DNA from: Gongronella butleri
Taxonomy: Eukaryota; Mucoromycota; Mucoromycetes; Mucorales; Cunninghamellaceae
Direction: 5' to 3'
DNA: 64,000 bases
NCBI GenBank assembly: GCA_025201375.1
Contig: JAIWZP010000033.1
Coordinates: 62,001 to 126,000, forward strand
Shown here: positions 20,221 through 31,618 of the stretch, one piece after another
Position numbering within the stretch: position 1 is the first letter of the stretch
Layout of the letters: each line of letters opens with the position of its first letter
Position numbers and translations under genes: made by a program
The notes under the pieces: model-generated
The model's database searches: none
Told to the model about the DNA's origin: nothing
Seen by the model: only the letters and a program-made list of their open reading frames with translations

Positions 20221-20540
20221 GTACAAAAAAAAAAAAAAGGAAAAAGACGGGAAAAAAGAAAGCAGAAAAAGGTTTCCCAGCTCCGTCGTCATGCGTGCCT
20301 TTTCAAGTTGCGCCCCGCCAGGCACCACACGCCCAAAACGCGCCTTTCAGGACATACGTGTGCATTTTTGCCACACGGATGATTGAGGCCTGTGCTGCTT
20401 GCGGTCGCCAACAGAGATAAAATGACGGCTATAGATTACACGCCCATGCTGGCAACGTGGTCCGCGCACCATTTATGCACGCTTCATCTTGTTCTTGCCT
20501 TGCGCACACAGAAAGTTCATGAAATCAAGACGCCAGCCGC

Positions 20541-20925
20541 ATGTTTGTCGAAATTGAGATATTTGTCCATTTTAGCCCTAGCTTCCCCATCTGTCGTATT
20601 TTTTTTGGGATCGCACTGTTGAAAAGAGAGATACGCAAACGTTATTTCGCCTCCGCATAGCAGCCTCGGTGGGCATAATTTTTGCTTGCAGGATCAAGAT
20701 GAGAAAAAAAGCCATGACAGGCGCCCAACCAAGAAATGGAAAAAAAAGGTCTCCACGTTTCCGCCAAACTGGCACAAAAAGAGAGCTTGGCTGGAGAAAG
20801 CAACAAATATTCAACAAAAGAACGCGGACCATCTGCTCGTTGGTAATCAATGAGCAATTTTCGATTTAATTCAAAATGCGCCTGGTGCTGGCTAGACGCG
20901 CTGTCGAGCGGTGCTGGCGGATCCA
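20541..20925. repeat. Repeat F, copy 1 (about 385 bp)
   Basis: Same orientation and order as 26149-26520: 'tgtttgtcgaaa', a T-rich block, 'gagatacgcaaac', 'ccgcatagcagc', 'caggcgcccaaccaag' and 'cattttcgatttaa'-like landmarks, roughly 80% alike by eye. Not coding. Confidence 0.85.
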
Positions 20926-21640
20926 TTAGCAAGATATGCTCCAGGGACATGAAATTGCCGCGCCCAGGGAGCGCATAACATAGATGAAGCGCGCCACATC
21001 ACGCGTCTAAACTGAGCCTAAATTTTCATGCATGTGCGTGCCTAGTCAAACCTCCATCTTTTTTAGTGATCATTGATGGCCACATTTGCAGTCAATCACA
21101 CTCTTTATGATAATGCGCGTTTCAAAGTGCAACAATTATTTTTCGTAAAGTTAGCCTTGTCACGAAAACCACGTTTAAAACGCAACAGATTGCATTTTGC
21201 GCCAAAACCACTTCATGGACTCTTAGTTTTTACTGCATTTCAATTGGTCAAAAGGGCGTGATTACCATGTGGTTGAATCGCGCGCCAATCCAAGGATCCA
21301 AATTTTACGTGTTGAAAATCCACGACTGCACCCCTTGGAAAATCTGCTTTTTCCTCGTTTTTAAGTTAAAAACTAATTTTCATGTGTGCACAGCAAGGGG
21401 TCGGAAAAAAACATCATAAGCAATAATACTAGGCTTTTATTCATATTTGACAATCAACTACCCGGTTAAAGGGGGGGAACGGTAGAATAATCACAAGGCA
21501 GCAGCGGTTTCTTGGCGTTCGCTTGGCTCTGGCAAAACAAAACAAAATTAGTGCTGTATCTTCAGCATTATGAGAAACACAAGCTTGACCTAAATCATTG
21601 ATCAGATTGGGCACAAGAACACACGCAAACTGAATGCAAG
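20926..21640. other. Intergenic, no gene seen; one family B terminus
   Basis: About 21265-21345 carries an 'accatgtggttgaat' and 'cgactgcacccctt' stretch matching the terminal inverted repeat region of family B (compare 38465-38550). The remainder shows no coding or RNA signal that I can support. Confidence 0.5.
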
Positions 21641-22060
21641 GCACGAATGCTCATTGCAACAACAGCAAAGTTGCCACAAAGGCTCGGATTTGTCAGACGC
21701 AAAAGAATTGCCTCTCAAGCCTACGACTCATTCAGCACGACGTCAGATACGATGAACTTTCGGAGCAAAAGCCCCTATAGCACATCGGACCGAATTGTCA
21801 GCTTTCGCTCAAGTCATGGCATTGTGTCCTTGTGCTCAACAAGAAGAACGTGCAACCTGAATGGTAAGACACGAATGCACGTTGCAACAACAGCAAAAGT
21901 TGCCACAAAGGTTCGGATTTGTCAGACGCAAAAAAAAATTGCCTCTCAAGTCTTCGGCCCATTCAGCACGACGTCAGGTACGATGAACTTTCAGAGCAAA
22001 AGCCCCTACAGCACATCGGACCGAATCCTGTCAGGTTTCGCTCCAGTCGTGGCACGTTGA
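21641..22060. repeat. Two-copy tandem duplication, period about 228 bp
   Basis: The stretch from 'cacgaatgctcattgcaacaa' (21641) recurs from about 21869, with shared blocks 'gttgccacaaagg', 'cggatttgtcagacgcaaa', 'cattcagcacgacgtcag' and 'aaaagcccctayagcacatcgg'. The copies are roughly 88% alike. Neither frame is convincingly coding. Confidence 0.85.
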
Positions 22061-22539
22061 AAAGAAAGAGAAGCGTGGGCATCGCTTTTTTTTTTTATTT
22101 TTGTTTTTGTTTCTCTTGGCTGTTTACTGATAGAATTAAGCAATTCTGGATTTGGCCTGTTTTTTGGCTGACCGACGCGTTTCGTTTGGGCTCTGCTGCG
22201 CCTCCGTGTGGACCCACCAAAAGAAAGTCCAACACCCTTCCTGTTTTGGATTGCCCCACCTCATCACTGTAAAAAAAGGAGGGATTGACCAAGGGGTGCG
22301 CATTGCTATTGCCCTGCATACTTTTTTGATTGCCTCGTCAGCCACGCCTCATCCTTTGTTGGCCCTCGTACCAATACCTCATCAATTTGCCTCCACATCT
22401 TTGTCGTATCTATTTGTCCCCACACCGATGCCTCATCCATTTGCTGCAGGTCATATCCTCCCTCGTCCTTTTGCCACCTCGCCTGCTTTTTTTTTTTTGC
22501 CACAAAGGGGAGCCTAATCGGTACCGATGCAGTCGACAA

Positions 22540-23480
22540 TCAAGGAATTAATGGGGCGCGGGGGCGGTTTTTGTCGAGTTTGAGCTCGATCGCGCGACGA
22601 GGCCATAGGGCGTTTGTCGGCGATCTTGAAATTGAGCGCGCCGAGCAGCACGTCAAAGACGGCGAGAGTCGGATCGAATCGGCCCATGGAACGCCATTGG
22701 CGTGGAAAAGGGGAGCAAAACAGTGTATGGCGCCAGCATGAATGAGTCCGCGTGGCAGAAACAAGGCCGAGATCAGGCGATTGGCGGCGCCCGATCGAAG
22801 GGGGGTAAAACGAGTTTTTTTGGTGTTCGAAAAGCCAACGAGCCTGCAGCGCGAGCACAATGGCCCGAGGAAGATTGAAAAACCGGAGATCGTACCACAG
22901 ACACGAGGCAATCAGCGAATTCCAGACTGTGGCCCGCCCAGCAAGGGAGAAATTGCGCACATGGAGTAGATATAAAGCACTTTTCGGGATCTGTCCTATA
23001 GATCTTGGAAAAGGCGCATGAAATGAGCTCGCGAAAGGGCTCGCAAGTAATCTAGGTACACTGCGGGTCCTGGAGAGGCCTCTGTGGGCAATCCAGCCAA
23101 TTGGCGCGCGTTGAGCATGTCGGAGGGTGGATCTTTGCCATTGAGCGCGACAAGGGCTGTTTTGGTTCGATTGAGGCGTGCATTGGACGCTGCATCATAC
23201 GTCACCATACAGCGGTCGATGGCTTATACGTCCGAGGGGGTCGCGGCTAAGATGAGCTGGTCATCGGCATAGGCTAAGAGAGGAATGCGCGGTGGAACGG
23301 TGTCAATTGGCGCATTGTTGTTGCCAGAACCCGCTGGATGTACCGTGGCATGCGTGAAGGGCGTCTATAAGGTGTAGATAGCCAAGGAGGGATTGTTCAC
23401 TAGCGCGCGAATCAATGGCTCCAAGGCCAGATTGAACAGAAGGGGTGAAAAGGACCTTGGGAAAAGGCACGCAGGAGATA
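22540..23480 (-). pseudogene. Decayed non-LTR (LINE-like) retrotransposon reverse transcriptase
   Basis: Reading the minus strand from 23480 to 22540 gives the order of a LINE reverse transcriptase: a degenerate FSPLLFNLALEPLIRAL (about 23460-23390), YADDQLILAATPSDV with the catalytic YADD (about 23270-23228), then YDAASNARLNRTKTALVAL (about 23205-23140), and later FSLAGRATVWNSL...LWYDLR (about 22955-22890). An in-frame TAA follows the YADD block (about 23226-23228), there is another stop near 22996, and a frame change separates the last block. No endonuclease or 5' part was found. It is a dead, 5'-truncated copy. Confidence 0.8.
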
Positions 23481-23580
23481 CGATACGGGGTTTAAAATGG
23501 GATTTTTTGGCCATTTTCTTGCTTTTTTTTTTTTTTTTTGGTACGCCCTTTTGCTTTCGCTGGTTTTTACTTCTGCCAGC

Positions 23581-25841
23581 ATGAAAAACGACTACAACGA
23601 CTATTTGGCAAAGCAACCCAAAGACAAAAGAGGCTTTGACAGGTTTGCTGAAAGGTTTTTTTCGCCAAGCACCTCGCTGGAAAACTTGAAAACGCTGCTG
23701 CATCAATATCATAACGCGTTAAAACGACTCTCGGACAAGCTTGCCGATTGCGAGGACAAAAAGATTATTGACAAGCTCCTGGCAAAAAAGGTACATATAA
23801 TGGCGTGGATTCATGGGAAATTGACGTTGCTTCGCATCTCATTCTCAATCTTTTTTTTTATGTGTGTCGTTCTTAGTTTACGACCGGGGACCTCAAGAAC
23901 ATGCTCTGCACCCTGAAAGCGGAAAAGCAACCTACTTTCAACGTGGAAAATCTCATCTGTCAAAGCACTGGGAACATTGGGGAATCCAGCCAGGCGGTGA
24001 TTTGTGAGTTTTGACTTTTTAAACAACGGCAGCTCATTTTTTTTCCTTTTTTTTCAATGGCAGGTGTCCAACAGGCGCGACGCGACGGTGCTCCGACCGA
24101 AAGCCCACCCGGTACGCAGCAAGAGGTTAATGAAGAACACGACGAGCCCGACATCACTCAACAGCAGCAGCCGAAAACGCCTTTGCCTCAGCAAATCAGC
24201 ATTGTTCTCCAGCAAAACAAGTTTGCATTGCCACCTTTGGCACAGCAGTCGTTACACAAGATGGCATTTGCCGCCGGCCTGCGCAGAGTAAGCTGAAAAA
24301 AAAAAAAAAATAGGCAAAACTCAGTGTTCTATAGATCAACAATAGTCTCTCTGCGGCTGATACGGCCATCCTTGCCGAGGTGGCCAGCAAATATGAGCCT
24401 TCGACACCAGCGCAATGGCTGGATCTTATGGCTGCAAGATTAGTTATTCAAGGACTGGACACAGATGAGCATATTGCGGCGATGAAGTAAGGAAAAACAA
24501 ATGGTGTGCGGTGGATATGGCGCCCAATTCATGCCGTTTACCCCCTTTTTATCTAAGATTGGCGGCATCGCATATTGTCGATACGGTCAATCCAAAAGTT
24601 TTCAGCATCTTTAAACACCATCTTCCTCAAGATCTGTGCCTCGCAATTACCAATCATCACGATCTTGCTATGAAAAGACTTGCTGACGGCACCAGGGCCA
24701 TCTACTCACGCACACTGGACGTAAGTAACCCATCCAAAAAGAATTTAGGCACTGAATCTTTGCCTTTATTGTTTTACTTCAGGATGCACGCGACGAACAC
24801 GGCGAAATTGTCAAAGAAAAGCTCGGTCCATCAATTTGTAAACAGAAGCTGGCACTTTACCAGCAAGGCGTCACGGATGACGCGGAGGCACACCAAGTAT
24901 TGAACATCTTAAACTTTGTGTATCTCGGTTGCATGGCCGACTGGGCCGACCAAGTCGATTTTCAGGCCAGTGAATTGACGCACTATCGACGCGTAGCAAG
25001 TGTTCTTGATTTCATGCTGCACAACAAGCCTCTCAAGCTGATCGAGTAAGAAAAAATCGCCACTCTGTCCAGCCATGCCCACGAATTCACTCTTGTCTTT
25101 TTTTTTTTGCAGCGGCGAGCATGTTTGCAAAGTGACCAGGGAGATTTCCAAGGCAAACTCGAGCATTTACAAGGAAAATGGCGTGTCCATCACATTTGGT
25201 CGCCGTGTTGACTTATTGGTGACGTGTCAAGGGATTGAACTCACCAGCAATGAGTGGAAGCGCAACGTCTCAAGCAAGATCATTGCTCAGCAACAATGCA
25301 AAAACGCGAGGCTTAACAAGGCAATCCTAAAGTCGATTCTGGCGCGCGTCCCATTGTCCAACATTGAGATTTTGGCCATGGACTGGGCGGGTAAGCTAAA
25401 AAGAGAGATTGGGAGGAACAAAAGATTAAATCAATTTACAATTTAGGCTCTTCTGGGTACCTATTCTCGCTGCGGAATCACGACGACTTGTACGTGGTGC
25501 GACACCACGCCAATCTCTCGATCCCCGACTATGTTGGCGAGCTGCAAGATTTTATTGACACAATCGAACATCTCTTTGGCTGGGTGCAGCACAACTTGAG
25601 GGTGAAGGACACGGTTTTGGCCGCGCGCTTCTTGACCAGGAAGCGAGGCATAATGCACGACGTGGTGCCATCGACATTGACAACGAACACTGACGAAAGT
25701 TGGCACCATGACACATTTTTTTCGCCAAGAAAGCGGCGCAGTTCGATGAAGAGAGATGACGAGCAAGCGGATGATTCCGAGAGCGACTTGGAGGCCCAAG
25801 CCGCAGCTCTGATCATGAACTCCCCTAGCAGATCACACTAG
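23581..25841 (+). CDS. Uncharacterised fungal protein with PD-(D/E)XK nuclease-like signature (603 aa)
   Basis: Eight exons: 23581-23790, 23877-24003, 24064-24287, 24335-24486, 24558-24720, 24783-25045, 25113-25390, 25447-25841. Every phase closes to TAG, so the gene is intact. Introns are 47-86 nt with GT-AG ends. The middle is Gln-rich (about residues 117-165). The C-terminal half has FGRRVDLL (Asp413) followed 14 residues later by NEWK (Glu427, Lys429), the spacing and character of a PD-(D/E)XK core; Glu382 or Glu390 could be the helix acid. A QQQCKNARLNKAIL helix and MDWAGSSGYLFSL follow. I recall similar proteins as unnamed hypotheticals in Mucoromycota. The acidic, Ser-rich tail includes a basic PRKRRSSMKR, a possible nuclear signal. 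Nuclease function is inference. The start is the first Met after a T-rich, pyrimidine-rich leader. Confidence 0.82.
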
Positions 25842-25854
25842 CTCACTATTTTCC

Positions 25855-26124
25855 TTTGCGACAATGCATCTTTTCCTCTTTATTGTTCATATCTTACCAT
25901 CCACCACTGGCGCCAATACGTCTTTTTCCCTCTGTTGTTCATATCCCTCCACTCACCGCTTGCATCAATCCCTTTTTCCTCCTCTGTTGTCCATATCCCT
26001 CTACCCACCATTGCATCAATCCCTTTTTCTCCTCTGTGTTTTCATCTTTGCTCATAAATACCTTGTCAGCTCCTCCTTCCCCTACGAAAATTTTATTCTA
26101 CTCGAGCATGCGCAGAAATCAATA
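25855..26124 (+). repeat. Pyrimidine-rich 3' flank with three ~60-bp tandem units and poly(A) signal
   Basis: Between 25890 and 26040 a unit built on 'ccctctgttgttcatatccct' plus 'ccacc..ttgcatcaatccc' recurs about three times. An AATAAA at about 26119-26124 could end the preceding gene. No coding sequence is supported. Confidence 0.6.
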
Positions 26125-26148
26125 AAAAAAAAGAGAGGTCCACCAAAA

Positions 26149-26520
26149 TGTTTGTCGAAAATATCGATATTTGTCCATTTCATCTCTAGCTTGTCCCGCT
26201 ATCGTATTATTTTTTTGGCATGGCACTTGATCTGTTGAAAAGTGAGATACGCAAACATCAATTCGTCTCCGCATAGCAGCGTCGGTGGACATACTTTTTT
26301 GCTTGCAAAACCAAAATGAGAAAAAAAAGGCCATGGCAGGCGCCCAACCAAGAAATGGAAAAAAAGGGCCTCCATGTCTCCGCCAAACACACAAAGAGAC
26401 AGATTGACTAGAAAAAAGAACGCGGATCATGTGCTCGTTAGTGAACAATGTGCCATTTTCGATTTAACTCAAAACGCGTCTGGCACTGGCCAAAGGGCTG
26501 TCAATCGGCACTTTGGCCAA
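26149..26520. repeat. Repeat F, copy 2
   Basis: Direct copy of 20541-20925 (see that entry). The two copies bracket the LINE relic and the 603-aa gene. Confidence 0.85.
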
Positions 26521-26773
26521 ACCGGGGGAATCAACGAGTCGCTCAAAAAGGAAAAAAAAGGGGGGGCAGGGTGCCTCGGAAACGCCAAAACTTGCTGCTA
26601 CTGCGGTACGACAATGAAACCACTTTCAAGAATGGAACAGGATAATGGACCATTGAGGATAATTAAAAACCATTTGATTGTTGATACCCTCTCTTTCACT
26701 CTCTCTGTTTCATCGCTTTTTCTTTTTCTTTTTGTTTTCTTTTTTTTTTTTTTTTTTTTTTTTTTGCTGAACA

Positions 26774-28050
26774 ATGTCATCATTCTATCCACCAGTGCTG
26801 GATGTGATTGATCATCGCGTTGAAGCAAGCCAAGTAAAAGTTCAATTCTCGGCCTACTTTTTCTGGCTAAAGTTGAGCAAAGGCCAAGATGGCGATTATG
26901 GTGGCAAGCTTATGAATTTTGTCGAAAATCAAGTTTTTCACTCGGACAAGGAGATGGCCAAGTTGCTCTCGTTGATCAAGGCGGCTTCTGTAGCCTCATT
27001 TTTCAAGGGCAAAGCACCAATGATCTCAAGAGCCATCAGCTTCTACATCCGGTCCTTCCCATTTTCCGTGGAGCAGCTGCGGGTCGTGTTGGCACTCTAT
27101 GAAGCTGAGTATGCCGATCAAGCGTTCGTCCAGGCGTGGCGTGCCAGATTGGATCCGGATGGAGAACAACCTCTCCCCGGTGAGCTGCCGGTGTGGGTGC
27201 GCTACGTGGGCTGCACTACTCGCTCAGCGTCAGTGCGCGCAGAAGAAGACAGCAATCTTTTGGGCTCCAATCGATTGACGAATTTCATGAAAATCTTGAA
27301 AGTCGCCTTTGGTTCTCAGGCCCCAAAACCTGTGGTTTTTGACATCCCGCTCTTGGACGTTCCACTCTCGGAGACAATGAAGGCAGATAACACGGAGCAG
27401 TTTTTGATTCACTTGCTCGACCGCGATCTTCTCTTGAATGTTCAGCCTGGTGGCTCATTCCGCTCGTATCAACCTTTGGCCTCAGACCTGCTCTGCGTGT
27501 ACAAGCTGAAATTGGATCTCAACACCAGCTACATGCCTCGTTCTGGTGACATTGACACGATCAAGGCAAAGATAAAGGCCGCGTTTTTGCAGCATGTCCC
27601 TGGTTTTGAAGATGAAAACAAACAAGATGTTCTTGAAATGAGCGTCAATCAGGCCGTTGGCGATTATGAAAATGGAGATCCTACCTCTTACCAACCGGTG
27701 ATGATGATCGGCTCGGACATTACCAAGGAAATCATGGCGTCGGCATCGTTTTTCCTTGGCAATTGTCGTGCAGGACGCATCGTGAATGACTACTTGTCGG
27801 ACATCAATCTCGAGACATACGAGACGGCTTCCCCCTATCCCATGGTTGATGTTTATCCCACATTGAATCATTCGGATGTCGATGAGCACATCAATGCTCT
27901 GGCAAAGATTGTTGAAGCTGCGCAACCCATGGTCCTGGCGACAATGGGCTTTTTACCAGCTGCCATATGTCACTCGGACTTTCATGGCGTGTAAGACAAA
28001 AAAAAAACAAAAAAGAGAGAGAGAGAAAGAGTACAATGCTAATTTTTTTT

Positions 28051-28101
<51 letters not shown>

Positions 28102-29886
28102 TAGACGCTCGCTTGGTCAAAAGGAGTACCGTGGCGCGCTGGGCCGCCCGAGAATCACCAACATTGACGCGGCTTTTGACATTTATTCTCCGCCGGAAGA
28201 TTCGCCTCGTGATCTGTACTGCATCGTGGTGCCAAATGTCGACGCGGGCCTGGCCAATTATGGTGCAGGCAGCCCAAGCCTGATGCGCGCAATGTTCCTT
28301 ATTTGGGTACGCGTCGCAATTGCGCACCATTGTACAATGGAAGCGCTGCGCGCCAAAGGTCACCCACCAATGCAATCCAAGGCACTCTGCGTGGACATTT
28401 TGACGCGATTGAATAAGATGGAGGCCAACATCAACCTGGGCATTATGATTGATGGTGCTCTCGATGAGTTTTATCTAGAGTACAAGACTAGCTGCACCGG
28501 TAAGAGTTCTGTCAAAAAAAAAAAACAGCATGGCTGATTTTTTTTTTTCGCAGATCAATACTTTGCCAAGGTGAAACGCGCGGCGGCCAAGATTCAAGCG
28601 TCATCGGAGACGGAAGCTCAAGCGCAGATCCGCAGCGACTATTTTTCGCAGCTGCTTGGCACACAAATTGATGACATTGGCAAGACTGTGGGCGCACCCA
28701 ATTCTCCTGAACGCCTGTTGCAAGCCACTGTTTTGCGCCGTCGCAACCTTCCTATCTTGCGCAGCAATCCTCTGTATGACGACGAGCAGGGGTGGATTAA
28801 ATGGATCATGGCCATGGCCGAGGACAAGGCCATTTTCCAGGCAAGTGCTCGCGCGGCCAAGGACAATCTGTATGAGCCCACCTCTGTCTTGTCGTCGTCC
28901 GACATGGCATTCCTCATCGAAAATTGTGCTCATTTGATTGGCGAGTCCAAGACCGATCTGTCGTGGGTGCATGACCCGGAGAAGGTTGCGTCCGGCTACG
29001 CCGCCAAGGCGCAGATTATGCGTGACGCCTGGAAAATCAAGAAACGCGCCTCGCCAAATTACACCACGTTCAAGGGGATCGACGCCAAGGACCTTTTCAT
29101 CATGACGCCCATCCATGTCAGCAGCAACAAGGCCAACATGCGTGTCATGGTGGACGGCGTGGCGGAACGCGAAGAGCGCGGTGTCTACATCCCAGACGGC
29201 TTACCTGATGGCGACTATTTGCTTGATCTCGATGCAGAATTGTACGACCAATATCACGCTCTGATCGTCAAGGACAAAAATACGTTCAAGCCCGTGTTGC
29301 AAAAGGACGGTGTCACGCCAATCCATGTCACCGACACCAAGCTGCACCAAGAAGCCCATCAAACTTACTTTGTGGCGTTCAAGGCCACCGTCGCGGCGCT
29401 TAATCTGCAATTGCGCCCTGCCATGCTCGAGGATTTTTGGAATCAGGACAAGGTCCTTCGGCTTTTGTGGCAAAACAACGCTTCAGATGCCGATTTCACT
29501 TTCCACACGTCACGATTATCGCCTGCCCATGTCAACTTTTTCGAGCGATTGCGTGTCACCATTGAACCCATTCGGGACCAGTTGCAGCCGTCGGAACTCG
29601 CCCATTGGGAGCAATTGATCAAACCTCCAACGACCGAAGAGGAGACCGAAACCAGCACAAGGAATCTCAGGTAAAAAAAAAACACACACACACACACATA
29701 CACAAGAAAGCATGTTCATGGGAATCCTTTTTGCTTGCTTCTGAATGTAGCCGCATCTCCAAACTCTTCAAGAAAATAACAAAGCACGCGCAAGCAGGCA
29801 GCTGGAGCACGAAAAGATGCTACGAGTACAGCGATTCCAGCAAATACTGGCACGTCCCAAAATACGAAGATCCGCCCTCGTTTTAA
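26774..29886 (+). CDS. Large uncharacterised protein (954 aa), possible GIY-YIG-like patch
   Basis: Four exons, 26774-27990, 28105-28499, 28554-29670 and 29751-29886, give a phase-consistent 954-aa frame. The ATG follows a 27-T tract. I do not recognise the family. At residues 139-160 the segment VWVRYVGCTTRSASVR resembles the YIG-x(9-11)-R core of GIY-YIG nucleases, but the first GIY motif and catalytic Glu are not clear. The rest looks globular, with no signal peptide, membrane span or P-loop. A Tyr- and Trp-containing tail (KYWHVPKYEDPPSF) is encoded by the last exon. Intron 1 holds 47 consecutive Ts before its GTAG acceptor. Intact reading over nearly 3 kb indicates selection. It is convergent with nothing; the 603-aa gene lies upstream in the same direction. 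Confidence 0.8.
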
Positions 29887-29917
29887 TGTCATCCATCGTT
29901 TTCTTTTCTTATATTTT

Positions 29918-30088
29918 ATCCACACACTTTTTTTTTTTTTATCCACACATTTTTTTTTATCCACACACTTTTTTTTTATCCACACACTTTTTTTTTATCC
30001 ACACACTTTTTTTTTATCCACACACTTTTTTTTTTATCCACACACTTTTTGTTTTATCCACACACTTTTTTTTTATCCACACGCTTTC
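29918..30088. repeat. ATCCACAC-type tandem repeat, nine copies
   Basis: Nine copies of ATCCACACAC, each followed by 7-11 Ts, give a period of 17-21 bp. It begins about 30 bp after the stop of the 954-aa gene, so it probably lies in or just after its 3' UTR. Confidence 0.92.
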
Positions 30089-30300
30089 CAGTCTTTTATT
30101 CCTAGCCTTTTTGGCCTTCTTCCATATTCACCCTTGTCATGTTTAGCAAATTCTAGCACGTCCCAAGTATCGTTAACGAGCCGCACATGTCTCAATTTTT
30201 TTCATAATAAAGTGACACTTTGCACGATTTTTTGTTCGAATGAACCTCATGTCCATAGGCGAAAAGGCATAAAATGGAGTGAACGATGCACAATTGGTCT

Positions 30301-30770
30301 TGTTGCATAAAGAAGGAAAACGCGGTGTGCAGTGTGGCGATCGTCGTCGAGCATGCGACGGATAGATGTCCATTTGCGTCTAGCGGTACTAATGCGCTGA
30401 TTGGTAATAGCATCCGCTGCCATTGTATAAATCCGGTCGTGAAACGGCGACGATGCGCCAATTGGCGCCTAACACCCTTCGCAATTTAGAAAATCTGGCC
30501 GCCAAGAGCCGTCGAGCGTTGGATTTCATCCACTTGCCGCCTCTAGCCCACCCTGGCGTCCGAGTTTTGTTGTTCAAACGCCCGTTTGTTGTTGATGCAA
30601 CGTATTTTTTTCCCTTGCATAAAAAAAAAGGCAAATCCGACAAACACCGTCGAGTGCGTGATGGATGCATACCCATTTGCGTCGAATGGCACCGTTGCAT
30701 CGATTTGCGCCAAGCATCCGCCGCTATTGTACAAATCCGACGGTCGTGCATCCGTCGATTAGTCGTCGAT
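30301..30770. repeat. Diverged direct repeat, two copies (~160 bp)
   Basis: 30301-30465 and 30615-30770 share order and many words: 'ttgcataaa', 'cgtcgagc', 'atccatttgcgtc', 'catccgctgccattgtataaatccg' versus 'catccgccgctattgtacaaatccg'. The second copy is followed by 40 consecutive As at 30833-30872. No gene seen. Confidence 0.7.
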
Positions 30771-30830
30771 CCAGCAAAATGACGACGCATCGGATTCCGT
30801 TGATTTTGATCATTTACCCTGGTGGCGCGC

Positions 30831-30874
<44 letters not shown>

Positions 30875-31330
30875 AATTGGTACTTGTATGAGAAATTGGG
30901 TAAGGAGACGGCCCCCACAAGGATCAGGCAAACGAAAATCACCAAAAAAAAAAAAAAAGCATGATTCAAAACGATCGCTAAAAAGCGATTCTTTTTCGAT
31001 CGTTTCGCCTTTTGCGATCAAATTCGCTTCAATTGCCACACAAGTGAGCTCATTCGACAGCCAGCAGCCCAACACACAATGATAGGGGGCTGTCTCGATA
31101 AAAAAACAAGCCATGGTGCTTCATTCGAGAATTGTAAAATTGACTGAACAATCTCCTCACACCTCAACCCAAAAGCCTCACAGCCGCCCAATCTGACTTT
31201 TTTGTACGCTCCACGCGCAGACAAAGCACGCTCCATCAAATGAAAGCTGCTGCGAGCCAAAAACAAAAAAAATCAACACTTGCAGAAGGGTTATCACATC
31301 CCGCTCGGATTTAGGGACATCTGAGACACT

Positions 31331-31365
31331 TGTGGCGCGTTTGGCTAGCGCGCACCTCGTGGACA
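31331..31365 (+). pseudogene. tRNA-Asn 5'-half relic
   Basis: The 140 bp from about 31215 repeats the sequence upstream of the real tRNA (31775-31889), including 'cttgcagaagggt', 'cggatttagggacatctg' and then 'cttgtggcgcgtttggctagcgcg', which matches the acceptor 5' strand and D-arm. The anticodon arm and everything after it are missing. Confidence 0.7.
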
Positions 31366-31618
31366 GCGGCCATCAGCAACACTCTATCTTCATAGAAGCA
31401 TCGTCCAACCCGACTTGTGCCGCAAAAAAATCGCAAAAATGCTTCAATGCTTCAATGCTTCAATGCTTCAATGCACATCTGGCCACACCCCAAGCTCCTT
31501 CAAAACTGCATCCGCTGCTGAGTGCTACAGTGTACAAGAGCCGACCAAAAAAAAAAAAAAAAGGCACATCTAACCAATTCAAAATGGAAAAATTACAAAA
31601 AAAGGACAAAAAAGAATC

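Noticed and set aside
28049..28375. Lys-rich antisense ORF
   Set aside because: Caused by the 47-T intron tract and the reverse of exon 2 of the 954-aa gene.
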